5,149 bases of DNA from Acidobacteriota bacterium. GTDB lineage: Bacteria > Acidobacteriota > Polarisedimenticolia > J045. Each line of letters opens with the position of its first letter. The stretch's first letter is position 1. The notes under the pieces were generated by a model. That model saw only the letters and a program-made list of their open reading frames with translations, ran no database searches and was not told the origin of the DNA. A program made the position numbers and the translations under genes. Below are positions 1 through 5,149 of this stretch, in pieces. The stretch lies in assembly GCA_020350085.1 (NCBI GenBank), contig CP070706.1, forward strand, positions 899,894 through 905,042. Reading direction: 5' to 3'.

Positions 1-1814
1 ACACCTTCGGGATCATCTTCTCTGCTGGTATCTCCGAGCCTCAGTGTCGCGGCATGCTCCCGTGCGGCGAAGGTATCGCCGGTGATAATGGACCGATTCA
101 AGACGGTCTAGTAGATCGCTTCGATTTCACACGCGAGACAAAGGAGGATTTCCACGCTTCGTTCCAGAGCAACTCGTGGAGCAACGGAACGGGAGCCTAC
201 GATGTTTACTCGTACGAGCTGGACGAGATCGTATGGCGGCTTGACATGGCGATCGTTCAGTCCGCGGGCAACAGCGGTGACTCTCCGCTGCCGAACCTGC
301 GCGTCGATGCCGAGGCGAAGAACGTCATCAGCATCGGAGGCACTCACCACGAGGACACTCTGGATCTCGCTGACGACTGGTGGTGTGGGGCCGAGATCGA
401 CTGCTCCGCTCATGCCGGCGACCAGGCGGCGTGCGACGCAGATCCCAATTGTCGTTGGCTCTTCGGATCCTGCTTCGATAACTGGATCTGTGCTTCGTGC
501 GGTCCTACGACCGACGATCGAATCAAGCCGGACCTCGGCTACTGGGTACACGGGATCTTCACGACCGATATAAACAACGGCTACACGACCAAATTCTACG
601 GCACGTCCGCGGCAGCACCAATGGCAGCGGGTGCGCTCGGGCTGCTTCTCGAGATGTGGGCCGATACTTCTAACGATGGATTGAACCCTTGGGGCCACTC
701 CCCAGCGGGTAGCTCGGTGTTCGACAAGCAGCCTCACGCTGCGACGATGAAGGCTCTTCTGATCAATAGTGCCGAACAGTACCAATTCTCGGGCGTCGAT
801 CACGACCTGACCCGTATGCATCAGGGCTGGGGCAGACCGAACGTACAGAACGCAAAGCAGCGCGCCGCCCGAAGTCTCGTCGTCGACGAGGAGCACGCAC
901 TAGAGGAGGGCAACGAGCACTCCTGGAGGCTCGAGGTCGAGCCGGGAGAGAAGGAACTCAAGGTGACTCTGGTCTACCTCGATCCTCCGAAGACACTCGC
1001 TTCGGGCGGCAAGCAACTCCTGAATGATCTCGACCTAAAAGTCGTCTCGCCGGAGGATGTCGGCGGCGATGTGACTGTCTACTGCGGCAACTACAGACTC
1101 ACGGAGGGGATGAGCTCTGTCGCCGCGTGGACTGGTCCCGGCCCGGCGGAGTCGGCGCCGGACTGTGATGACCCGGCGCTCTCGAGCAGTCGAGATGCTC
1201 TCAACAATGTCGAGAACGTGTATGTTCGCGAGGCGTCGCCTGGCAGCGGCGTCACTGCGGGTAGCTGGCTGATCGAGGTCAAGGCGTATGCGGTAAACGT
1301 CGACCAGAACGCTCTCGCGGCGTGCAAGGAGATTGACCTCGATCCGATGAATCCGTCAGCCGGCCAAGCTGCTTGTGAGGCGGCGGGTTGCGAATGGGAT
1401 GGAACGCACGGTCTATGCGGTGATTTGACCGACGACGTCGTCTTCGGCCTTGTCGTGACCGGCGCGGCGGAAGGCGTGCCCGGAGTTTCCAACGGGCTCA
1501 CAATCACAAGAGCCGGTGAAGACAGCCTCCACCTGAGTTGGAATCCGGACTGCGGAAACGGGGCAGCATACGGCGTTTATCGGGGCGATCTACTCGTCGG
1601 CTACTCTTCGATGGCTCCGGAACCGGGTCAATGCGACGTCTCCACGACGAGCGCCACGATACCGCTGGGACCTGGGACGGCTGACTTCTTCTTGGTCGTT
1701 CCGAACACGGGAAGCGCAGAAGGCTCATACGGTCGCGATTCGGCGCCAGCGCGCCGGCCGCAGGCCTCGGCCGCATGCTACCCACAGGAGCAGATCCACC
1801 ACTGCGCACCATAG
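1..1814 (+). CDS. Secreted subtilisin-like serine peptidase (S8, KP-43 type), 5' partial
   Basis: The frame is open from base 3 with no stop, so the gene begins outside the window; the ATG at 54 lies inside the catalytic domain and is not the start. About 603 residues are visible. They show the SNSW strand (about 171-182), the oxyanion-hole motif SAGNSG with Asn at 270-272, IKPD near 523-534, and the catalytic motif GTSAAAP with Ser at 606-608. These are peptidase family S8 landmarks. Next come MKALLINSA and GWGRPN, then a beta-sandwich with KVTLVYLDPP, LLNDLDLKV and NNVENVY, the pattern of KP-43 proteases. A fibronectin-like domain ends the protein. The catalytic Asp and His should lie upstream. 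Two Cys-rich segments interrupt the fold (384-500 and 1323-1424). Many cysteines and the domain plan suggest export and extracellular protein degradation; no signal peptide can be seen. Third-position GC is lower than in the downstream genes. The family call is firm; the substrate is unknown. Confidence 0.93.
   Translation, partial: TFGIIFSAGISEPQCRGMLPCGEGIAGDNGPIQDGLVDRFDFTRETKEDFHASFQSNSWSNGTGAYDVYSYELDEIVWRLDMAIVQSAGNSGDSPLPNLRVDAEAKNVISIGGTHHEDTLDLADDWWCGAEIDCSAHAGDQAACDADPNCRWLFGSCFDNWICASCGPTTDDRIKPDLGYWVHGIFTTDINNGYTTKFYGTSAAAPMAAGALGLLLEMWADTSNDGLNPWGHSPAGSSVFDKQPHAATMKALLINSAEQYQFSGVDHDLTRMHQGWGRPNVQNAKQRAARSLVVDEEHALEEGNEHSWRLEVEPGEKELKVTLVYLDPPKTLASGGKQLLNDLDLKVVSPEDVGGDVTVYCGNYRLTEGMSSVAAWTGPGPAESAPDCDDPALSSSRDALNNVENVYVREASPGSGVTAGSWLIEVKAYAVNVDQNALAACKEIDLDPMNPSAGQAACEAAGCEWDGTHGLCGDLTDDVVFGLVVTGAAEGVPGVSNGLTITRAGEDSLHLSWNPDCGNGAAYGVYRGDLLVGYSSMAPEPGQCDVSTTSATIPLGPGTADFFLVVPNTGSAEGSYGRDSAPARRPQASAACYPQEQIHHCAP
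384..500 (+). other. Cys-rich insertion in the peptidase catalytic domain (module copy 1)
   Basis: Seven cysteines fall within 39 residues, with codons at 384, 402, 432, 450, 471, 489 and 498. They lie between the core strand NVISIGGTHHEDT and the motif IKPD that precedes the catalytic Ser. From my memory of KP-43, this is where family members carry a short loop ending in SSRGP; here the matching residues read ASCGP. The core (423-479) has the pattern QAAC-D-x4-C-x-W-x4-C-x-D and recurs at 1365-1424. Disulfide-stapled loops are likely if the protein is exported. The role in substrate access or stability is inference. Confidence 0.75.
1323..1424 (+). other. Cys-rich insertion in the peptidase beta-sandwich (module copy 2)
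   Basis: Four cysteine codons at 1323, 1374, 1389 and 1416 lie between IEVKAYAVN and FGLVVTGA, which would be adjacent strands of the KP-43-like beta-sandwich. The core (1365-1424) reads QAAC-E-x3-C-x-W-x6-C-x-D, clearly related to the copy at 423-479: the same QAAC start, an acidic residue after it, the same C-x-W, a final Cys and an Asp two residues later. The spacing differs by one residue before the second Cys and by two between Trp and the last Cys. Confidence 0.75.
1497..1811 (+). other. C-terminal fibronectin-like domain of the peptidase
   Basis: About 105 residues follow the beta-sandwich. The strand LHLSWNPDCG, then YGVYRGDL, FFLVVPN and EGSYGRDS, and the closing Pro/Cys tail (CYPQ...HHC) are the signature of a small beta-sandwich appended to many exported proteins of Acidobacteriota, Myxococcota and similar bacteria. 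This is recognised from memory of the pattern. It probably serves adhesion, spacing or export sorting. I know of no established function for it. Confidence 0.6.
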
Positions 1815-1831
1815 GTGGTTAAGCGAGGCTG

Positions 1832-1867
1832 TCAGGGCACTCTTTCAACGTAGGCCTGCTGCCCTGA
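1832..1867. repeat. Inverted repeat after the peptidase gene
   Basis: TCAGGGCA (1832-1839) is an exact reverse complement of TGCCCTGA (1860-1867), giving an 8-base-pair stem with a 20-base loop, 17 bases after the stop codon. No T-run follows, so it is not a classic intrinsic terminator. It could stabilise the 3' end of the mRNA or assist Rho-type termination. Confidence 0.5.
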
Positions 1868-1871
1868 ACCA

Positions 1872-1900
1872 AGGACCTCCTGATCAGTTTCGCCGGTCCT
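1872..1900. repeat. Second inverted repeat after the peptidase gene
   Basis: AGGACC (1872-1877) is an exact reverse complement of GGTCCT (1895-1900), a 6-base-pair stem with a 17-base loop that contains the palindrome TGATCA. It begins 5 bases after the first inverted repeat, so the two would form tandem hairpins. A stem this short can arise by chance in GC-rich DNA. Confidence 0.35.
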
Positions 1901-2116
1901 CGACGTCGCTTGTGGTGCTGCTGCCCCTCGACGTGGCGCTGAGGCAATTTCATCGTGGCGCCTTGCAGGGAGCGTCGCCGACTCGCCGAAGGTGAGTGTG
2001 TCGCCAATGTGGTTCAGACATGGCGCCGCGATGTGCGAGGCAGAGAAACCCAATGCTTTGGTGCCGACTTTCCCTCGACGCTGATCGTCCGGCCGGCGCA
2101 GAGGGCAGATAAAACG

Positions 2117-2145
2117 TTGACATGAGTTCCCTTCCGGCTGAGAAT
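2117..2145 (+). promoter_or_regulatory. Sigma-70-like promoter for the MBOAT-SGNH-Usp unit
   Basis: A perfect -35 hexamer TTGACA (2117-2122) is followed by a 17-base spacer and GAGAAT (2140-2145), which matches four of six bases of TATAAT including the conserved A at position 2 and T at position 6. Initiation would fall near 2152, giving a leader of about 20 bases that still includes the ribosome binding site. Spacing and location are ideal; the -10 is only fair. Confidence 0.55.
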
Positions 2146-2157
2146 CGTGCGACTCTC

Positions 2158-2162
2158 GAGGG
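2158..2162 (+). promoter_or_regulatory. Ribosome binding site of the MBOAT gene
   Basis: GAGGG lies 9 bases before the ATG at 2172. It supports that start, which also gives the typical MBOAT N-terminus MLFNS. Confidence 0.6.
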
Positions 2163-2171
2163 CAGCGCTGG

Positions 2172-3593
2172 ATGCTCTTCAACTCCCTGACCTTCGTCGC
2201 GTTCTTCGCGATCGTGCTCGCGCTACACCACGCGCCTTGGGGCTCCTGGCGCGCCAAGAAGATCCAGCTGCTCGTCGCCAGCTACCTGTTCTACGCCGCC
2301 TGGAACCCGCCGTTCATCCTGCTGCTGTGGATCTCGACGGTCGTGGATTGGCACGTCGCGCAACGGATTCACGCGACCGCGGCACGACGCCGCCGGCGCA
2401 TCTGGTTGCTGGTCAGCGTCGCGGTCAATCTGGGCATCCTCGGCTACTTCAAGTACGGCGGCTTTCTGCTCGACAACTGGGTTGCCCTGGTCGGCGCGCT
2501 CGGCATCGAGTGGCAGGTGCCGAGCTGGACGATCGTGCTGCCAGTCGGTATCTCGTTCTACACGTTTCAGACGATGGCTTACTCGCTCGACGTCTACCTG
2601 CGCCGGGCTGAGCCTGCTGATTCGCTGCTCGACTTCGGTCTCTTCGTCACGTTCTTCCCGCAGCTCGTCGCCGGGCCGATCGTGCGGCCGACCGACTTGA
2701 TCCCCCAGTTCGCGAACCGCCCGCCACCCCGTGCTGGACGGTTCGCGTGGGGCCTGTCGCTGATGGTGCTTGGGATGTTCCAGAAGATCGTCATCGCCGA
2801 CGGCGCGCTGGCGCCGGCGGCCGAGAAGGTGTTCGAAGCTGGCGACACGCTCGCCTGGACCGACGCCTGGCTCGGCACGCTGGCGTTTTCGGGTCAGATC
2901 TTCAGCGACTTCGCTGGCTACTCGACGACGGCGATCGGCGCTGCGCTGGTGCTGGGATTCTCGCTGCCGGACAATTTCCGCTTTCCGTACGCCGCGGTCG
3001 GCTTCTCGGATTTCTGGCGGCGCTGGCACGTCAGCTTGTCGACCTGGCTGAGCGATTATCTCTACGTGCCGCTAGGGGGTAACCGCAAGGGACCGGCGCG
3101 GACCTACGTCAACTTGATGCTGACGATGCTGCTCGGTGGTCTGTGGCACGGCGCGAGCTGGACGTTCGTCGTCTGGGGCGGGCTTCACGGGACGTACCTC
3201 GCCGTCGAGCGCTTCATCCGCGAGCGGGTCGGGCCGACTCGTTTGTCGCGGACGCTGCCGTTTCAGATCGCGCTGGCGATGCTGACGTACTTTCTGGTCA
3301 ACGTGACCTGGGTCTTCTTCCGCGCCCGGGAGTTCGACACGGCGTGGCGCATGATCGGCTCGATGCTGACGTTCGGCAGCGGCAAGCGGGTGTTGCCGGC
3401 GGTCGACATCGCGCTGGTCGGTGGCACGATCTTCGCGATGCTTCTCGTTCACGGACTGATGCGCGAGCGGCGGCTCGAAGAGGTCGTCGCCCGCACGCCG
3501 TGGTGGGTCACAGCGACTGTCGTCGGAGCGATGCTGGTCTCGATCGTCATCACTCAGGGCTCGACCAATGCCTTCATCTATTTCCAGTTCTGA
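2172..3593 (+). CDS. MBOAT family O-acyltransferase, AlgI-like
   Basis: This is a 473-residue polytopic inner-membrane protein, the usual length for AlgI-type members of the membrane-bound O-acyltransferase family. It starts with MLFNS, a typical opening, and has many hydrophobic segments (about residues 2-18, 33-56, 77-95, 117-137, 153-173, 194-213 and 447-467 among others). Family landmarks are ISFYTFQT (about 124-131), FFPQLVAGPIVR, FWRRWH (281-286) and LYVPLGG. The signature LWHGASW carries the presumed catalytic His326, and a second conserved His is at 339 in GGLHG. Such proteins take an acyl group from a cytoplasmic donor and pass it across the membrane to an extracytoplasmic partner that modifies a polymer such as alginate, cellulose or another exopolysaccharide. 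The partner is most likely the SGNH-like gene that overlaps its 3' end. The acyl group and acceptor cannot be read from the sequence. No alginate or other polysaccharide synthesis gene is in the window, so the name algI is not given. Confidence 0.95.
   Translation: MLFNSLTFVAFFAIVLALHHAPWGSWRAKKIQLLVASYLFYAAWNPPFILLLWISTVVDWHVAQRIHATAARRRRRIWLLVSVAVNLGILGYFKYGGFLLDNWVALVGALGIEWQVPSWTIVLPVGISFYTFQTMAYSLDVYLRRAEPADSLLDFGLFVTFFPQLVAGPIVRPTDLIPQFANRPPPRAGRFAWGLSLMVLGMFQKIVIADGALAPAAEKVFEAGDTLAWTDAWLGTLAFSGQIFSDFAGYSTTAIGAALVLGFSLPDNFRFPYAAVGFSDFWRRWHVSLSTWLSDYLYVPLGGNRKGPARTYVNLMLTMLLGGLWHGASWTFVVWGGLHGTYLAVERFIRERVGPTRLSRTLPFQIALAMLTYFLVNVTWVFFRAREFDTAWRMIGSMLTFGSGKRVLPAVDIALVGGTIFAMLLVHGLMRERRLEEVVARTPWWVTATVVGAMLVSIVITQGSTNAFIYFQF
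3555..3559 (+). promoter_or_regulatory. Ribosome binding site of the SGNH-like gene, inside the MBOAT gene
   Basis: CAGGG lies 8 bases before the ATG at 3568. It is a modest match but supports this start, which lies inside the MBOAT gene and keeps the membrane anchor. The next in-frame ATG (3682) would cut the anchor in half. Confidence 0.4.
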
Positions 3594-4686
3594 GCCGGAC
3601 CGGCTGGGCGGCCGGCGCGCCGAGGCGCCGTGGCGCGCTGTCCCGGCGCTGCCCTGGGGCCGAACGCTCGTCCTCGCGCTGATGCTGTTCGCCCTGGCGA
3701 TGGTCGGCTGGGAAGTCTTCTGGCGCTCGGAGCAGTTCCGGCCGTCGTATCGCAACAGCGACGGGCTGTGGGCGATGACACGTGCGCGGCTGGATCGCGA
3801 AGGGCCGGGTGGAACGGCCATCATCGGTTCCTCGCGCGTGTTGTTCGACCTCGACCTCGAGGTGTGGCGCGACGAGACCGGCACGATGCCGGTGCAGATG
3901 GCACTCGAGGGGACCAACCCGCGGCCGGTGCTGGCGCACCTGGCGAACGCGTCTGATTTCAACGGTCTGCTCGTCGTCGGCGTCACGCCTCCGCTTTTCT
4001 TCACGCCCGGTTTCGGCTACCGCGAAGCGGCGCTCGAGCACTACCTGACCGAAACCCCCTCCGAGTGGCTCGGCCAGCGGATCTCGATGGTGATCGAGCC
4101 GGTGCTGGCGTTCTATCACTTCGATACCGCGCTGTTTACCGTGCTACGGCGCCAGGGCTGGTGGCCGGAGCGCGAGGATGTTTATGTCGAACCCGCCGTG
4201 CGCAAGCTGGCCAACATGCGCACCACGCGAGAGGCCCCACTCTGGTCACGTGTCGAGCAGGACGAGGCCTACCGCGAGATCGTGTGCAATACCTGGCTAG
4301 CCATCCTCAACGCGCCGCGCGAGATGCCGACCCCTGAGGTGGCGAAGAAGATGTTCGAGGAGCTGCTCGACGAAGTCGACGCGAATGTCCGCAAGATCCG
4401 CGAGCGCGGCGGCGAGGTCGTCTTCGTGCGCGCTCCGTCTTCGGGGCCTTTCCGCGAAGTGGAGAACAAAGCCTTCCCGCGCGAGAAGACCTGGGATGTC
4501 CTGCTGCAGCACACCGGCGCGGTGGGCGTTCACTTCGAGGACTACGGCGACCTCAGTGACGTACAAACGCCCGAGTGGTCGCACATCCGCGCCGGCGAAA
4601 CGGAGCGATTCACCCGCGCGCTGATCGCGCACCTGAGAGAGGCGCTGGCCGCGCGCGGCGCGTCTCGGCCGGAGCTCTCACCATGA
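3568..4686 (+). CDS. Membrane-anchored SGNH-hydrolase-like protein, probable partner of the MBOAT acyltransferase
   Basis: The protein has 372 residues. A short Arg-rich N-terminus is followed by one hydrophobic segment (about residues 32-52), which should anchor it in the inner membrane with the rest in the periplasm. The nucleophile motif is IIGSSR (85-90), with Ser89 at the GDSL serine position. EGTNP (114-118) supplies a likely block-III Asn117. Near the C-terminus PEWSHI gives His339, the probable catalytic His, with Glu336 where SGNH enzymes usually have Asp. VVFVRAPSSGP (about 288-298) and HFEDYGDL are further ordered strands. AlgJ, AlgX and related SGNH-like proteins work with MBOAT proteins to transfer acyl groups to exported polysaccharide; the 26-base overlap with the MBOAT gene strongly suggests the same division of labour here. 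It is not AlgJ or AlgX by clear identity. A plain esterase removing acyl groups is an alternative. The stop overlaps the next start. Confidence 0.8.
   Translation: MPSSISSSEPDRLGGRRAEAPWRAVPALPWGRTLVLALMLFALAMVGWEVFWRSEQFRPSYRNSDGLWAMTRARLDREGPGGTAIIGSSRVLFDLDLEVWRDETGTMPVQMALEGTNPRPVLAHLANASDFNGLLVVGVTPPLFFTPGFGYREAALEHYLTETPSEWLGQRISMVIEPVLAFYHFDTALFTVLRRQGWWPEREDVYVEPAVRKLANMRTTREAPLWSRVEQDEAYREIVCNTWLAILNAPREMPTPEVAKKMFEELLDEVDANVRKIRERGGEVVFVRAPSSGPFREVENKAFPREKTWDVLLQHTGAVGVHFEDYGDLSDVQTPEWSHIRAGETERFTRALIAHLREALAARGASRPELSP
4671..4674 (+). promoter_or_regulatory. Ribosome binding site of the universal stress protein gene
   Basis: GGAG lies 8 bases before the ATG at 4683, inside the end of the SGNH-like gene. 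It decides the start at 4683 over in-frame codons further upstream (for example 4575), which would add a non-conserved Arg-rich extension. Confidence 0.6.
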
Positions 4687-5114
4687 CGATCCTCGTCGCG
4701 GTCGACCTGTCCGACGTCACGCGCAAGATGCTCGCCTTCGTGCGAGGCATCGCGCGCGAGGCGGCTCACAAGGTGTTCATCGTCCACGTCGCCGAGCCCG
4801 AGCCGGAGTTCGTCGGCTGGGAAGCCGGTCCCGGCGTGGTGCGCGATCAAGTCGCGAAAGAGTTTCAACGCGAGCACGCCGAAGTGGAGTCTATGGCTGT
4901 CGAGCTACGCGCCGAAGGAGTCGATGCGACCGGCCTACTGGTTCAAGGCCCGACGATCGCGACGATCCTCGACGAGGTCGAGCGGCGCGGAGCGGATCTG
5001 TTGGTCGTCGGCTCGCACGGCCACGGCGCGGCCTACGATCTCGCCATCGGCAGCATCTCGGCCGGTCTGATCCGCAAGGCATCACTGCCGGTCCTCGTTG
5101 TGCCGGATCGCTGA
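4683..5114 (+). CDS. Universal stress protein, UspA family, ATP-binding type
   Basis: This 143-residue protein is the normal length for a single Usp domain. It opens with MTILVAVDLSD, where Asp8 is the conserved nucleotide-contacting residue at the end of strand 1. It has VFIVHVAEP for strand 2, DLLVVGSHG for strand 4, and the phosphate-binding pattern G-x2-G-x9-G-S with Gly110, Gly113, Gly123 and Ser124. It ends LPVLVVP, as in the family. The intact glycine motif places it in the ATP-binding group (MJ0577 type). Usp proteins are cytoplasmic dimers that respond to stress or energy status. Its ATG overlaps the TGA of the SGNH-like gene (ATGA, 4683-4686), so it is translationally coupled to the acylation pair and probably made from the same mRNA. 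A specific role in controlling polymer acylation is inference; Usp genes are also found next to many unrelated genes. Confidence 0.95.
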   Translation: MTILVAVDLSDVTRKMLAFVRGIAREAAHKVFIVHVAEPEPEFVGWEAGPGVVRDQVAKEFQREHAEVESMAVELRAEGVDATGLLVQGPTIATILDEVERRGADLLVVGSHGHGAAYDLAIGSISAGLIRKASLPVLVVPDR

Positions 5115-5149
5115 TTCGGTTCGTTCACGAAGCACCAGCCGCTCACGGG

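Larger units (their letters stand above)
1815..2171. other. Intergenic region, 357 bases, no convincing gene
   Basis: Both strands were read. The only open frames start with TTG and give basic, low-complexity proteins with no recognisable motif; one of them runs into the MBOAT gene. The stretch holds two inverted repeats near the peptidase stop, a 9-base direct repeat CCTCGACGT (1898-1906 and 1926-1934), an 8-base direct repeat CGTGGCGC (1932-1939 and 1954-1961), the palindrome CCGGCCGG (2089-2096) and a promoter at the right end. It may be the remains of decayed DNA, but no transposase or other parent gene could be identified. Confidence 0.6.

Noticed and set aside
108..896. Long open frame on the - strand opposite the peptidase (262 codons)
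   Set aside because: It lies antisense to a catalytic domain with intact S8 motifs. Its product has no recognisable domain and looks like a composition by-product.
1819..2007. Possible small basic protein (62 codons) on the - strand in the intergenic gap
   Set aside because: It needs a TTG start, has no clear ribosome binding site and no motif. A decayed transposase was considered because of the basic tail, but nothing recognisable supports it.
1898..2080. CCTCGACG repeated three times in the gap (1898, 1926, 2073) as a possible operator or iteron
   Set aside because: Spacing is irregular and the same 8-mer also occurs inside the Usp coding region near 4968, so it is probably common in this GC-rich genome.
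1832..2257. 141-codon - strand frame covering the gap and the start of the MBOAT gene
   Set aside because: It has a TTG start, overlaps a strong + strand gene start and its promoter, and the product has no recognisable family.
2223..3029. Long - strand open frame opposite the MBOAT gene (268 codons)
   Set aside because: The product is extremely Arg/Glu/Gln-rich without motifs, typical of the reverse complement of a GC-rich membrane protein gene. The + strand has clear MBOAT signatures.
3072..4004. 310-codon - strand open frame spanning the MBOAT/SGNH junction
   Set aside because: It crosses two well-supported + strand genes and has an Arg/Pro/Ser-rich, low-complexity product with no domain.
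4575..4682. Upstream extension of the universal stress protein to a start at 4575
   Set aside because: The added 36 residues are Arg-rich and unlike any Usp N-terminus. The ATG at 4683 has a GGAG site at the right distance and yields the canonical opening strand.
5120..5131. Short inverted repeat TTCGT-TC-ACGAA after the Usp stop
   Set aside because: A 5-base stem with a 2-base loop and no T-run is too weak to call a terminator; the window ends before anything further can be judged.

Overview
The window comes from a GC-rich bacterium with an outer envelope and secreted proteins. All supportable genes are on the + strand. The style of the first protein (a KP-43-type subtilase with short Cys/Trp modules and a C-terminal fibronectin-like domain ending in a PQ...C tail) is one I associate with Acidobacteriota, Myxococcota and related lineages. 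That placement is an impression, not a proof. No rRNA, tRNA, CRISPR array, complete insertion sequence or phage gene was seen.

Region 1 (1-1814) is the 3' part of a large secreted serine peptidase. The reading frame is already open at the window's left edge, so the signal peptide, propeptide and the catalytic Asp and His lie upstream. The oxyanion Asn and the catalytic Ser are present, followed by a jelly-roll beta-sandwich like that of KP-43 proteases and a final fibronectin-like domain. Two copies of a small cysteine module interrupt the catalytic domain and the beta-sandwich.

Region 2 (1815-2171) is a 357-base gap with no convincing gene. It holds two neighbouring inverted repeats just after the peptidase stop, several short direct repeats, and a good sigma-70-like promoter (TTGACA, 17-base spacer, GAGAAT) ending about 26 bases before the next start codon. 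Third-position GC jumps across this gap: 23 of 40 codons sampled at the start of the visible peptidase, against 38 of the first 40 in the next gene.

Region 3 (2172-5114) is a tightly packed three-gene unit. It has an MBOAT O-acyltransferase of the AlgI type, a membrane-anchored SGNH-hydrolase-like protein whose start overlaps the MBOAT gene by 26 bases, and a universal stress protein whose ATG overlaps the SGNH stop codon (ATGA). The first two genes form the usual two-part machinery that moves an acyl group across the inner membrane and places it on an extracytoplasmic polymer, probably a polysaccharide. The stress protein, with an intact nucleotide-binding motif, is translationally coupled to the pair and may link its activity to energy or stress state; that last step is inference. 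No dramatic new system is evident. The most distinctive points are the repeated Cys modules in the peptidase and the UspA-coupled acylation cassette.
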